Program-made: the position numbers and the translations under genes
Shown: positions 28,275 through 37,224 of the stretch, one piece after another
How the letters are laid out: each line of letters begins with the position of its first letter
Position numbering within the stretch: position 1 is the stretch's first letter
The notes under the pieces: generated by a model
What the model was told of the DNA's origin: nothing
Databases searched by the model: none
What the model saw: the letters and a program-made list of their open reading frames with translations, nothing else
Source of the DNA: Pseudomonas graminis
GTDB taxonomy: Bacteria; Pseudomonadota; Gammaproteobacteria; Pseudomonadales; Pseudomonadaceae
DNA: 64,000 bases
Direction of reading: 5' to 3'
Assembly: GCF_001705435.1 (NCBI RefSeq)
Contig: NZ_MDEN01000055.1
Span: forward strand, 1-64,000

Positions 28275-29657
28275 TTATTTGAAGGCGTAGGTGTAGTTGA
28301 AGATCAGACGAGTCTGGTCGGTGTCTTGCTGGCTGGCGTAGAGGTCGGAGTCAGAACGCAGGTTGGCGCGACGCAGAGTCACACCAAAGCCTTTCATAGG
28401 ACCGTCCTGGAACACGTAGTCGACGCGCATGTCACGTTCCCACTCGGAGCCACGGCCCAGCGATGCGTTCTGCAGACGAATCTGATCGCCATACAGATAA
28501 GCAATGGCAGCTTTCAGACCAGGAACGCCCAGGCGTGCAAAGTCGTACGAGTATTGACCGAACTTGGTCTGCTCACCGGCACGGGTGAAGTTGGTGATCA
28601 TGCTATCGGTGAACAGGTAAACGCTGTTACCGCCTTCACCTTCGTTACGACCGTTGGAGAGGTTATTACGGGTGACGTTGCCGTTGCTCATGATCGGCAT
28701 GCCGCCGTCATCGCTCACAGACTGGTAACCCAACAGGAATGCGTTGCCACCCAGGGTATAGGTGAACATTGCAGTCCAGGTGTCGTTATCAACTTCGCCC
28801 TGACCATCTTTGCTGTAGCCGTTGGCGAAGCGGTAACCGCTGTTGACTTCCTGGTGGGCGTTTTTGCCATCAGAAGTGCTGTGGAAGTAACGCAGGTCAG
28901 TCTTGAACGATTGGTCTTCCGCGATCGGCAGAATGTGCACCAGGCCCAGGAAGTGCTGCTTGTAGTAGTCTTCCAGGTTCGCGTAGTAGTACTGAACAGT
29001 CAGGTCTTTGGTGACTTTGTAGTCGCCGCCAGCGAACTGGAAGTTGTTCGAACCTTTGTAGCCACCGGCCAGGGACATGTCAGCGTAGTTGCTGGATGCA
29101 CGACCTGCTGCCTGAGTCAGCTTACCGGCAGTCAGTGTCAGACCGTCGAGTTCCTTGGAAGTAACGATGCCACCCTGGAAGGTCTGCGGCAGCAGACGAC
29201 CGTCGTTCGAGACCAGAATCGGCAGGTTAGGCTGCAGAGCGTTACCCACTTTCAGCTCGGTCTTGGACAGTTTGACCTTGGCGTTGGCGCCAGCGCGAGC
29301 CCAGTCAGCCACCGGCGTACCGTCGGAAGAAGTCGGGGAAACAGTGTTCGCCGTGCTGCCGTTAGGGTTGCGGTTATCGATACCGCCACCCAGGTTGATG
29401 CCGTACATGCCTTGAACGTCAAGACCAAAACCAACAGTGCCCGGTGTGTAGCCCGAGATGAAGTTGAACAGGAAACCCTGGGCGGTCTGACGCTGATCCT
29501 GCGCTTTACCGGTAGCCGGGTTCTCACGCGGATCTTGTTCGAAATAAAGGGTACGGGAACTGAGTGTCGCTTTGCTGTCATCCAGGAAACCAGCTGCACC
29601 AGCCTGAGTAGCCAAGACACCTGCGTATACGGCCAAGGCCAGGGTGGACTTCTTCAT
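28275..29657 (-). CDS. OprD-family outer-membrane porin
   Basis: A 460-residue precursor with signal peptide (1-21, ending AGA) and an OprD-type 18-strand barrel. It shows the family start AGFLDDSKATLSSRTLYFEQD, aromatic girdle residues throughout, and ends in a short strand NYTYAFK. OprD porins pass amino acids, peptides or organic acids; the subgroup near lsfA in other pseudomonads is annotated OprE/OprQ. Flanked by sulfonate and taurine genes, it may admit organosulfur compounds, but this is inferred only from place. The gene ends in a strong terminator. Confidence 0.88.
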   Translation of the reverse strand: MKKSTLALAVYAGVLATQAGAAGFLDDSKATLSSRTLYFEQDPRENPATGKAQDQRQTAQGFLFNFISGYTPGTVGFGLDVQGMYGINLGGGIDNRNPNGSTANTVSPTSSDGTPVADWARAGANAKVKLSKTELKVGNALQPNLPILVSNDGRLLPQTFQGGIVTSKELDGLTLTAGKLTQAAGRASSNYADMSLAGGYKGSNNFQFAGGDYKVTKDLTVQYYYANLEDYYKQHFLGLVHILPIAEDQSFKTDLRYFHSTSDGKNAHQEVNSGYRFANGYSKDGQGEVDNDTWTAMFTYTLGGNAFLLGYQSVSDDGGMPIMSNGNVTRNNLSNGRNEGEGGNSVYLFTDSMITNFTRAGEQTKFGQYSYDFARLGVPGLKAAIAYLYGDQIRLQNASLGRGSEWERDMRVDYVFQDGPMKGFGVTLRRANLRSDSDLYASQQDTDQTRLIFNYTYAFK

Positions 29658-30453
29658 TGTGTATCGCTCCTCATGAATCTAATTTTTGTAGTTCCCGGGC
29701 CCGAGCGTAAGGCTCAAAGCCGAGGATGCGCGATTAGCGCCGGACCTGACTCGGCGAGTCAATGGCCCCAAGACTAATTGACTAGACCGCGTTACAGCTG
29801 GCTGCAAGGTAAGGTAAATCCTTTAAACCCAAAAAGACTTGTTAGACCTGCTTTTATGCCAAGCAGTTATATGTCACAAGCCGTTTCAGCCGTCCGTTGC
29901 GGAGTGTATCGGCCCGAATCCCTAATTCCCAAAACATATTTCAGTGCCGTTCGTCAGATCGATACGTTTAGTGCTGTCGTACAACCGGAACTTGACCGGC
30001 AAGTCACGGTCCGCCTGCGAAACTGGGTGAGAACTGCCTTCCTAACTCACTGAAAAAAATCAGATTTCATGCGCAGTAGACGCAAACATTGCAGTTGTCA
30101 CCCTGCTGTCCGTCACTTTTCCGCTGACGCCGCAGAAAAATGGATAAAGCGCGTCATCCAGCCCGCTCATTCACCCATTGCGCTGATCAGCCGTCTAAAT
30201 CTGCTCACAAGACGACCACACATCCCCGCAGCACATCCTTAAACAGGCGTCGCGATCGTATTTACAAATTGTGACGATTCGATGACCTCCCATCGCAGCA
30301 GGCGCTTTCTCAAGGACTCCATGCGGGGGAAGACACCTACCCGTATGGAAATAAACGCTAAGCACATTCCAAAAGGTTATTTATTTCGAGTTTCTTAGAT
30401 CATTTACGCTCTGCGCCATTCGAAGGCGGTGTGCCTTGCCACGGAGCGTCACC
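29658..30453. other. 796-bp intergenic region porin/tauA
   Basis: This long divergent spacer has no convincing gene. A plus-strand frame at 29778-30053 starts at TTG with no ribosome-binding site and no motif. The last 110 bp are A+T-rich and probably hold the tau promoter, with an inverted repeat GAAATAAA (30348-30355)/TTTATTTC (30380-30387). I see nothing else. Confidence 0.6.
30348..30387. promoter_or_regulatory. Inverted repeat GAAATAAA/TTTATTTC upstream of tauA
   Basis: Perfect 8-bp arms 24 bp apart, 67-106 bp before the tauA start; the spacer carries ATTCCAAAAGG. A CysB-type activator is expected for taurine genes, so this is a candidate regulatory region. Inference only. Confidence 0.3.
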
Positions 30454-31431
30454 ATGAAACTGCTCAAGCCCCTACACGTCCTCGCGGCCTTATCGCTCGC
30501 CGGCTCGGCGCTGTTCGTTCAGGCCGCCGACTTTACCGTCGCCTACCAGACCACCGTGGACCCGGCAAAGGTCGCCCAGGCCGATGGCGCCTATGAAAAG
30601 GCGACGGGCTCAAAGATTTCATGGCGTAAATTCGATAACGGGGCGGACGTGATCACCGCGATCGCGTCGGGTGACGTACAGATCGGCTATCTCGGCTCCA
30701 GCCCTCTCACTGCGGCGGCCACGCGAAAAGTACCCGTGGAGACGTTCCTGATTGCCACCCAGATCGGCGCTGCCGAGGCGCTGGTTGCGCGTAATGGCTC
30801 CGGCATCAACAGCCCACAGGATTTGATCGGCAAGAAGATCGCCGTGCCGTTCGTATCGACCGGCCACTACAGCCTGCTCGCCGCCCTGAAGCACTGGAAG
30901 ATCGACCCGGCAAAAGTGACCATTCTCAACCTCGCCCCACCGGCCATTGCGGCGGCGTGGAAACGCGGTGACATCGACGCCACTTACGTCTGGGACCCGG
31001 CACTCGGCGTCGCCAAGGAGACAGGCAAAGTGCTGATCACGTCGGGCGAGCTGGCGAAGGTCGGCGCGCCGACCTTTGATGCGTGGATCGTGCGCAAAGA
31101 CTTCGCCGACAAGTATCCTGAGGTCGTCAAAGCCTTCGCCAAAACCACCCTGGACGCCTACGCCGCCTACCGCAAGGATCCAGCGGCCTGGCTGGTCAAC
31201 GCGAGCAACGTCGACAAACTGGTGAAGCTGTCCGGCGTCAAACCGGGCGACATCCCCGGCCTGTTGCAGGGCAACGTCTACCCACTGGCGGCCGATCAGG
31301 TCAGTGAGCTGGGCGCGCCAACCACCGACGCGATCACCAAGACCGCCGCGTTTCTCAAGGAGCAGGGCAAGGTCGACGCCGTGCTGGCCGATTACAGCCC
31401 TTATGTGAGCGCGAAGTTCGTCACCCCGTAA
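30454..31431 (+). CDS. tauA: Taurine-binding periplasmic protein TauA
   Basis: A 325-residue solute-binding protein with signal peptide (1-23, ending QAA) and the mature start DFTVAYQTTVDPAKVAQADG, typical of TauA. Conserved YLGSSPLTAAAT and ATYVWDPALG segments are present. The ATG at 30454 opens a good signal peptide. It is the first gene of tauABCD, which imports taurine (2-aminoethanesulfonate) and releases its sulfite as a sulfur source. Confidence 0.93.
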   Translation: MKLLKPLHVLAALSLAGSALFVQAADFTVAYQTTVDPAKVAQADGAYEKATGSKISWRKFDNGADVITAIASGDVQIGYLGSSPLTAAATRKVPVETFLIATQIGAAEALVARNGSGINSPQDLIGKKIAVPFVSTGHYSLLAALKHWKIDPAKVTILNLAPPAIAAAWKRGDIDATYVWDPALGVAKETGKVLITSGELAKVGAPTFDAWIVRKDFADKYPEVVKAFAKTTLDAYAAYRKDPAAWLVNASNVDKLVKLSGVKPGDIPGLLQGNVYPLAADQVSELGAPTTDAITKTAAFLKEQGKVDAVLADYSPYVSAKFVTP

Positions 31432-31512
31432 GCGCAAGCGTCCACCCGATACCGCGCCGGCTTCGACAGCCATGGCCGTTCATGCACATCTATCAGAAGC
31501 GGAGTCCATGCC

Positions 31513-32304
31513 ATGGCCCTGTTACAACTGGAGCGCATCAGCGCACAGTATCCCGGTGCGGCCTCGCCGGTGCTGTCGGATATTTCCCTGACCCTCGGTC
31601 CGCAGCAACTGCTGGTTGCCCTGGGCCCATCCGGCAGCGGCAAGACTTCGTTGCTGAACCTGATTGCCGGGTTCGTCGCGCCCAGCGCAGGCCGCATTAC
31701 CCTCGATGGCGTGCCGGTGAGCGGGCCGAGCGCCGAGCGTGGCGTCGTGTTTCAGGATGACGCTCTGCTGCCTTGGCAGGATGTACTGGCCAACGTCGCA
31801 TTCGGGCTGGAGCTGGCGGGCATCGCCCGTGAAAAACGCGAGGCCAAAGCGCGCGATATGCTGGCGCTGGTCGATCTCGCCGGCTTCGAGAAGCGGCGTA
31901 TCTGGGAATTGTCAGGCGGGCAGAAACAACGCGTGGGCCTCGCCCGCGCATTGGCGGCCGACCCACGTATGCTGCTGATGGACGAGCCTTTCGGCGCGCT
32001 GGACGCCTTTACCCGTGAACAGATGCAAGAGCTGCTGCTGCAGGTCTGGCAACGCAGCGCCAAGCCGGTCTTCCTTATCACCCACGACATTGAGGAAGCG
32101 GTGTTCCTGTCGACCGATCTGATTCTGCTTGCGCCCAACCCCGGTCACATCGTCGAGCACCTGAAGCTCGACTTCGGTCAGCGTTACAGCGCAGGTGAAT
32201 CGGCCCGCGCCATCAAGTCCGACCCTCGCTTCATCGAAACCCGCGAGCACGTGTTGGCGCGGGTATTTTCCCGGCGGCAGAGCGTTCGGGAGCAACGGGC
32301 ATGA
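31513..32304 (+). CDS. tauB: Taurine ABC transporter ATPase TauB
   Basis: A 263-residue ATPase. Walker A is GPSGSGKTS, the signature is LSGGQKQR, Walker B is LLMDEP and the switch His is in ITHDIEEA. It lies 81 bp after tauA and overlaps tauC by 4 bp (32301-32304). It energises taurine uptake with TauA and TauC. Confidence 0.93.
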   Translation: MALLQLERISAQYPGAASPVLSDISLTLGPQQLLVALGPSGSGKTSLLNLIAGFVAPSAGRITLDGVPVSGPSAERGVVFQDDALLPWQDVLANVAFGLELAGIAREKREAKARDMLALVDLAGFEKRRIWELSGGQKQRVGLARALAADPRMLLMDEPFGALDAFTREQMQELLLQVWQRSAKPVFLITHDIEEAVFLSTDLILLAPNPGHIVEHLKLDFGQRYSAGESARAIKSDPRFIETREHVLARVFSRRQSVREQRA

Positions 32305-33146
32305 GTCTTTATCAATCGCCGGAGCCGGCACTCACCCGCGCGCCGGCAAACACCGCACGCCATCAGCCCTCTTCTTTTTATCTGAGCACGCGCACCATCA
32401 GCGCCCTTACCCTCGCCGTCCTGCTGGGCGGCTGGTGGGTGATCACAGCCCTTGAGTGGGTCGAACCGCTGTTTCTGCCGCCGCCCGCCGCTGTGCTGGA
32501 AAAAGCCTGGTTGCTGATGACCAAGGGCTATATGGACTCCACGCTCTGGCAGCACTTGGGCGCGAGTTTGCAGCGCATCGGCCTGGCGCTTTTCTTCGCC
32601 GTGCTGACGGCCATCCCCATCGGCATCGCCATTGGTCACAACCGAATCGCGCGAGGCATTTTCGACCCGCTGATCGAGTTCTATCGTCCGGTGCCGCCGC
32701 TGGCCTACCTGCCGTTGATCGTGATCTGGTGCGGCATTGGCGAATTCTCCAAAGTCCTGCTGATTTATCTGGCGATCTTCGCGCCGATCGCCATTGCCAC
32801 CGCCACCGGTGTGCGCACGGTCGACAGCGCAAAACTGCGCGCGGCTCAATCCCTGGGTGCCACCCGCTGGCAACTCATTCGCTACGTCATTCTGCCCAGC
32901 GCCCTGCCCGACATCCTCACCGGCGTGCGCATCGGCCTCGGCGTGGGGTGGTCGACGCTGGTGGCCGCCGAGCTGATCGCCGCCACCAGTGGCCTGGGTT
33001 TCATGGTCCAGTCAGCCGCGCAATTTCTGGTGACCGACGTGGTAGTGCTGGGGATTCTGGTCATCGCGCTGATCGCTTTCGCGCTGGAAATGGGCCTGCG
33101 CGCGCTGCAACGCAAGCTCGTGCCCTGGCATGGCCAGAACCACTGA
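32301..33146 (+). CDS. tauC: Taurine ABC transporter permease TauC
   Basis: A 281-residue inner-membrane permease with about six helices and the EAA loop [24 protein letters not shown]. The N-terminal 30 residues are cytoplasmic and polar. The ATG at 32301 overlaps the tauB stop. The gap to tauD is 68 bp, still consistent with one operon. Confidence 0.93.
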   Translation: MSLYQSPEPALTRAPANTARHQPSSFYLSTRTISALTLAVLLGGWWVITALEWVEPLFLPPPAAVLEKAWLLMTKGYMDSTLWQHLGASLQRIGLALFFAVLTAIPIGIAIGHNRIARGIFDPLIEFYRPVPPLAYLPLIVIWCGIGEFSKVLLIYLAIFAPIAIATATGVRTVDSAKLRAAQSLGATRWQLIRYVILPSALPDILTGVRIGLGVGWSTLVAAELIAATSGLGFMVQSAAQFLVTDVVVLGILVIALIAFALEMGLRALQRKLVPWHGQNH

Positions 33147-33214
33147 ATCGACAACCTTATGACTGACTACGCCGTCACCTCGGCGCCGAACACACGAGCA
33201 CACTCGAGACCATC

Positions 33215-34048
33215 ATGAGCATCGACATCCACCCGCTCAGCCCGGCACTGGGCGCACAGATCAGCAGCGTTGACCTCAGCCGCGACCTGACCGGCGAACA
33301 ACGCAACGTCATCGAACAGGCGCTGCTTGATCATCAGGTGCTGTTCTTCCGCGACCAGCCGATCACGCCGCAGCAGCAAGCGCGCTTCGCCGCCAACTTT
33401 GGTGACCTGCACATTCATCCGATCTACCCGAACGTGCCGGAACAGCCTGACGTGCTGGTTCTCGACACCGCGGTCACCGACGTGCGCGACAACGCCATCT
33501 GGCACACCGATGTCACCTTTCTGCCAACGCCTGCGCTGGGTGCGGTGCTCAGCGCCAAGCAGGTGCCGGCTTACGGTGGGGATACGTTGTGGGCGAGCGG
33601 CATCGCCGCGTTCGAAGCGCTGTCCGGGCCGATGCAGACCTTGCTCGACGGCTTGACCGCGACCCATGACTTCACCCGGTCATTTCCGCTGGAGCGTTTT
33701 GGCAACACGGCTGAAGACCTCGCGCGCTGGGAGGAGACGCGCCGTAAGAACCCGCCGCTGTCGCACCCGGTCATTCGCACGCACCCGGTCAGCGGTCGCA
33801 AGGCGTTGTTCGTGAACGAGGGTTTCACCACCCGGATCAATGAACTGGGAGCTGCTGAAAGCGAGGCGATTCTGAAGTTGCTGTTCGCCCATGGGACGCG
33901 CCCGGAGTTCACCCTGCGCTGGCGCTGGCAGGCAAACGACGTGGCCATGTGGGACAACCGCGTGACCCAGCATTACGCGGTGGACGATTACCGCCCGCAG
34001 CGCCGTGTGATGCACCGTGCGACGATCCTGGGTGATGCGCCGTTCTGA
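33215..34048 (+). CDS. tauD: Taurine dioxygenase TauD
   Basis: A 277-residue 2-oxoglutarate- and Fe(II)-dependent dioxygenase that hydroxylates taurine, which then breaks down to sulfite and aminoacetaldehyde. The iron triad is His97 and Asp99 (IWHTDVTF) with His253 (TQHYAVDD), and the 2-oxoglutarate-binding Arg is Arg268, matching E. coli TauD at an offset of two. It ends the tau operon and is the only sulfonate-cleaving enzyme encoded in this window. Confidence 0.95.
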   Translation: MSIDIHPLSPALGAQISSVDLSRDLTGEQRNVIEQALLDHQVLFFRDQPITPQQQARFAANFGDLHIHPIYPNVPEQPDVLVLDTAVTDVRDNAIWHTDVTFLPTPALGAVLSAKQVPAYGGDTLWASGIAAFEALSGPMQTLLDGLTATHDFTRSFPLERFGNTAEDLARWEETRRKNPPLSHPVIRTHPVSGRKALFVNEGFTTRINELGAAESEAILKLLFAHGTRPEFTLRWRWQANDVAMWDNRVTQHYAVDDYRPQRRVMHRATILGDAPF

Positions 34049-34410
34049 TAAAAGGCCGGCAGCTGCGCTGATGCTTTTAGTGGGACCGGCTTCAGCCGGG
34101 ATGAGGCCGGTGAGTGCGCTGTAGATTTGCGGCTGCTTTAGGGCGTGCATCACTTTGGTCACTCGACACGGGTAAATGCGCGAATAGCGTGCAAAAACGC
34201 TCATCAAACGTCCAACTCCGAAAGCCGATTCGAACCTCAGCTCGATGCAGGCATTGAAAAGGCACGGTCTCCAAGGCCCTAAACCCGACGCCTGTGGGAC
34301 ATTACGAATATTCCTACAGACTTTTCTCAAAACTGGCACGCAGGCTGCAATAGGTTATACATCACCAGTTTTGGGGACCTTGGTACAGGCAGGCCGGGGA
34401 TTCCCCTCTT
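34049..34410. other. 362-bp intergenic region after tauD
   Basis: It contains a single family A REP (34080-34101) and otherwise no gene, hairpin with T-run or motif that I can support. Confidence 0.55.
34080..34101. repeat. Single REP element, family A
   Basis: GTGGGACCGGCTTCAGCCGG plus GA, 31 bp after the tauD stop. Confidence 0.7.
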
Positions 34411-34824
34411 TTATTCCTCTCGGAGACTGACCTCCAGTCTCCAGCGCCCGTCCTGGGTTGCACCGCGCCAGTCGCCGTGCAGAGGACGGGCCGCCAGCAG
34501 GTTCAGCAACAATCCCTTATCGCTTCGTTGCACCCTCCAGCGCACGTCTTTGCCGTTGAGCTTCAGTCCGCCCTTCTGCGGCTGACCCTGGGCGTTGAAC
34601 AGCAACGCCACCGCGCCATCGATGTGTTCGCCGTGGAGCTGCGGCTCGCGGTTGAACCACACGGCAACGCCGCTGGGTAACACTTCGATGCTTTGCAGCT
34701 GAATCGGGTCCGGGGTCGTCACGCGGCCGATCATCAGCCCGACCATGACGCCGACGATCGCCACCGAGCCCAGAAACTTGGGCCACAGCTTCGGTCTGGG
34801 GTCTTCTTCAGGGGTAGAATGCAT
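34411..34824 (-). CDS. Conserved hypothetical single-pass membrane protein
   Basis: A 137-residue protein I do not recognise by name. Residues 1-16 are polar and cytoplasmic, 17-34 (FLGSVAIVGVMVGLMIGRV) form one transmembrane helix, and the rest (about 100 residues with EVLPSGVAVWFNREPQLHGE and KLNGKDVRWRVQRSDKGLLL) is a small, probably beta-rich periplasmic domain. I start at the ATG at 34824, preceded by AAGGAC, rather than 27 bp upstream, where no site is seen. It is divergent from trmL with only 25 bp between starts. Confidence 0.7.
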   Translation of the reverse strand: MHSTPEEDPRPKLWPKFLGSVAIVGVMVGLMIGRVTTPDPIQLQSIEVLPSGVAVWFNREPQLHGEHIDGAVALLFNAQGQPQKGGLKLNGKDVRWRVQRSDKGLLLNLLAARPLHGDWRGATQDGRWRLEVSLREE

Positions 34825-34849
34825 CCCGTCCTTTCGTTCGGAGCCGTGC

Positions 34850-35305
34850 ATGTTTCACGTGATCCTTTTTCAACCAGAAATTCCGCCGAATACCGGCAAC
34901 ATCATCAGGCTCTGCGCCAACAGCGGCTGCAGCCTGCATTTGATCGAGCCGCTGGGCTTCGAGCTGGATGACAAGCGCCTGCGTCGAGCCGGCCTTGATT
35001 ACCACGAATACGCCACGCTGCATCGTCACGCCGACCTGCCGAGCTGCCTTGAAAGCATCGGCCATCCGCGGCTGTTCGCTTTTACCACAAAGGGCTCGCG
35101 GGTTTTTCACGATGCGCAATTCGAGGAGGGTGATGCCTTCCTCTTCGGCCCGGAAAGCCGAGGCCTGCCACCGGAGGTGCTGGATCCGCTGTCGAGCGAT
35201 CAACGCCTGCGCCTGCCGATGCGCGAAGGCTGCCGCAGTCTGAATCTGTCGAATACCGTGGCGGTTGCGGTGTATGAGGGCTGGCGGCAGTTGGGGTTCC
35301 GGTAA
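34850..35305 (+). CDS. trmL: tRNA (cytidine/uridine-34 2'-O)-methyltransferase TrmL
   Basis: A 151-residue SPOUT-class methyltransferase that modifies the ribose of wobble base 34 in certain tRNA-Leu isoacceptors, using SAM. Conserved motifs are PEIPPNTGNIIRLCA at the N-terminus, FGPESRGLP (motif 2) and LPMREGCRSLNLSNTVAVAVYE (motif 3, the knot). The ATG at 34850 gives the family-typical MFHVILFQPEIPPN; the in-frame upstream extension is not conserved-looking. Confidence 0.93.
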   Translation: MFHVILFQPEIPPNTGNIIRLCANSGCSLHLIEPLGFELDDKRLRRAGLDYHEYATLHRHADLPSCLESIGHPRLFAFTTKGSRVFHDAQFEEGDAFLFGPESRGLPPEVLDPLSSDQRLRLPMREGCRSLNLSNTVAVAVYEGWRQLGFR

Positions 35306-35313
35306 ATGCTAAA

Positions 35314-35335
35314 GCCCCCGGCTAACACCGGGGGC
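35314..35335. terminator. Hairpin between trmL and the convergent unknown gene
   Basis: GCCCCCGG, loop CTAACA, CCGGGGGC, 8 bp after the trmL stop. There is an AAA on its left, giving TTT on the minus strand, so it probably terminates the convergent 35357-36121 gene and perhaps both. Confidence 0.6.
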
Positions 35336-35356
35336 CGGCACGATAGCTATAAACAC

Positions 35357-36121
35357 TCAGGCCGGGGTGCCTGTAACTTTCAACTTCTGCATTTCGGAAT
35401 AGTACTCTTTGTATTTGCTCCCTTGCCCAAAACTCCACTTGCACCCAACGAATACTTCCTCACCTACCCAGTAGCGCAAATATCTCTTAGCCATTGTGAT
35501 GTTTAACGCTCCCCGGATCCTTCCATACTTCTCATTGAAAGCCACGGGCGTCACCGACAAAGTCGTACTACCGAAAACCACCACTGGGGCCACAGTACCT
35601 GATCTACCATCAGGCGTTGCCTGTCTAAAAACCAGATCCTCGGAAGGCGTCGCATCAAGATCAAACTCCGCTTTATCAGCAACGATATTGTCGCAGCTCA
35701 GCGCGGGCAGTTGATCGTCAATCAAGAATAGCACCCTCTCTTCCGAGTAAGCCTTATAACCCTCCTCCCCCTGCACCTTGGAGTTGAAGGTTATATATCC
35801 GTTGATCAATGGGGTAGTCGCCTCTTTGCTGAGCTCAAGTGCAATATCCTGGGTGAGCACACTCGTTGCTGTATCTGTGTTTTCGTTCTGGAACCCAGCA
35901 GCGGCGCTGGAAAAGCTGCCGCTTGCGCGTGTACGGAACTCAACGCTCACTTTTCCTCGAGGATGATTAACCAACCAGTCACTCTTCGACCAGCCAAAAC
36001 TTAGCTTTCCTTCCTGTAAACTTTGATAGTTAACATAGCCAGTATTTGTATAGAACTGAAAAACTGGATTACTGCACCCCTCCACGTCTGCATCAACTGC
36101 GCCATCTTTCTCACTGTTCAT
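35357..36121 (-). CDS. Unrecognised protein, A+T-rich gene between trmL and secB
   Basis: A 254-residue protein that I do not recognise. It has no signal peptide or membrane segment. The sequence is Ser/Thr- and Asn-rich and looks like an all-beta or sandwich protein (GKVSVEFRTRASGSF, PLINGYITFNSKVQGEEGYK, GRIRGALNITMAKRYLRYWV). Two cysteines lie in LSCDN and FVGCKW. Base composition is visibly lower in G+C than its neighbours, and the 276 bp upstream are also A+T-rich, which suggests acquisition. I use the ATG at 36121; a GTG lies two codons before it. Confidence 0.65.
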   Translation of the reverse strand: MNSEKDGAVDADVEGCSNPVFQFYTNTGYVNYQSLQEGKLSFGWSKSDWLVNHPRGKVSVEFRTRASGSFSSAAAGFQNENTDTATSVLTQDIALELSKEATTPLINGYITFNSKVQGEEGYKAYSEERVLFLIDDQLPALSCDNIVADKAEFDLDATPSEDLVFRQATPDGRSGTVAPVVVFGSTTLSVTPVAFNEKYGRIRGALNITMAKRYLRYWVGEEVFVGCKWSFGQGSKYKEYYSEMQKLKVTGTPA

Positions 36122-36355
36122 AACCACTCATCCATGTGACTGTTAGGAAAGGGCAGAAAATCGTGCCCTGCCTAATAGTAAAAGAGGTCATCAACAATAC
36201 AAGCGTTCTTAAAGACCAAATCGAAATAAACAAGTCAACTGTAATTGCGACTAGCCAGAAACCTGGAAACACCGTGGTAATTAATTCGAATACCTGAGAA
36301 TACCGGTAAATAGATAACTAGGCCGTCGTCATCCAGCCCAGAACAGACGCCCACC

Positions 36356-36380
36356 AAAAAGCGCCCTCACGGGCGCTTTT
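36356..36380 (-). terminator. Rho-independent terminator after secB
   Basis: On the minus strand: AAAAGCGCCC, loop GTGA, GGGCGC, then a T-run, about 18 bp after the secB stop. Symmetric A/T runs may allow bidirectional use. Confidence 0.85.
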
Positions 36381-36397
36381 CATTGCAGCGACAACGC

Positions 36398-36892
36398 TTA
36401 CTGAACGGTAGGCGTTGGCGTTTCGCCGCTTTCCTGCATGCGTTGCAGTTCTTGCGCGTACAAGGCGTCGAAGTTCACCGGGGCCAGCATCAGCGCAGGG
36501 AACGAGCCACGGACAACCAGGCTGTCGATGGTTTCGCGAGCGTACGGGAAAAGGATGTTCGGGCAGAACGCGCCCAGGGTGTGGCTCATCGAGCTGGCAT
36601 CCAGGCCCTTGATCAGGAAGATACCGGCTTGCTGCACTTCAGCGATGAAGGCGATTTCTTCGCCGTTCTTCACTTCGACCGACAGGGTCAGCACGACTTC
36701 GTAGAAGTCATTTTCCAGCTGCTTCTGGCGGGTGTTCAGGTCCAGGCTGACGCTCGGGGTCCATTCCTGACGGAAGATCGCCGGGCTTTTTGGCGCTTCG
36801 AACGACAGGTCGCGAACATAGATGCGCTGCAGGGAAAACTGCGGTGCTTCTTCTTCGTTGGAAATGGCGCCGTTATTCGGTTGATCAGTCAT
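36398..36892 (-). CDS. secB: Protein-export chaperone SecB
   Basis: A 164-residue cytosolic chaperone that holds unfolded preproteins and delivers them to SecA. Typical SecB features: [21 protein letters not shown] at the start, and a core with [26 protein letters not shown] and [17 protein letters not shown]. It forms an apparent operon with grxC and the rhodanese-like gene upstream (76-bp and 1-bp gaps), an order shared with other Pseudomonas and enterobacteria. Confidence 0.95.
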   Translation of the reverse strand: MTDQPNNGAISNEEEAPQFSLQRIYVRDLSFEAPKSPAIFRQEWTPSVSLDLNTRQKQLENDFYEVVLTLSVEVKNGEEIAFIAEVQQAGIFLIKGLDASSMSHTLGAFCPNILFPYARETIDSLVVRGSFPALMLAPVNFDALYAQELQRMQESGETPTPTVQ

Positions 36893-36968
36893 CTCAAATC
36901 CTTACATTGAGGTCTTGTAGGCTTCCGGGCTGTGCGACGAACCATCGCTTCCACATCCCGGCTCGAAT

Positions 36969-37223
36969 TCAGGCGCTCAGCAGCTTATCCAGCTTGCCGG
37001 CGCGCTCCAGGGCGAACAGGTCGTCGCAACCGCCCACATGGACCGAGCCGATCCAGATCTGCGGAACCGAGGTACGCCCGGATTTTTTGGTCATTTCAGC
37101 GCGAATCTGTGGCTTGCCGTCGACCTTGATCTCTTGGAAGCCGACGCCCTTGCCCGCCAGCAGCGACTTGGCGCGGGAGCAATATGGGCAGTAATCGCTG
37201 GAGTAGACGACGACGTCGGTCAT
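36969..37223 (-). CDS. grxC: Glutaredoxin 3
   Basis: An 84-residue glutathione-dependent disulfide reductase. The dithiol active site CPYC is at residues 12-15, with the TSVPQIWIG cis-proline loop and the GGCDDLFALE glutathione-binding segment. It starts 1 bp after the rhodanese-like gene stops, which implies translational coupling. Confidence 0.95.
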   Translation of the reverse strand: MTDVVVYSSDYCPYCSRAKSLLAGKGVGFQEIKVDGKPQIRAEMTKKSGRTSVPQIWIGSVHVGGCDDLFALERAGKLDKLLSA

Positions 37224-37224
37224 G

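Noticed and set aside
29778..30053. A 91-residue plus-strand frame in the porin-tauA spacer
   Set aside because: Starts at TTG without a ribosome-binding site, no recognisable motif, and random-looking composition.
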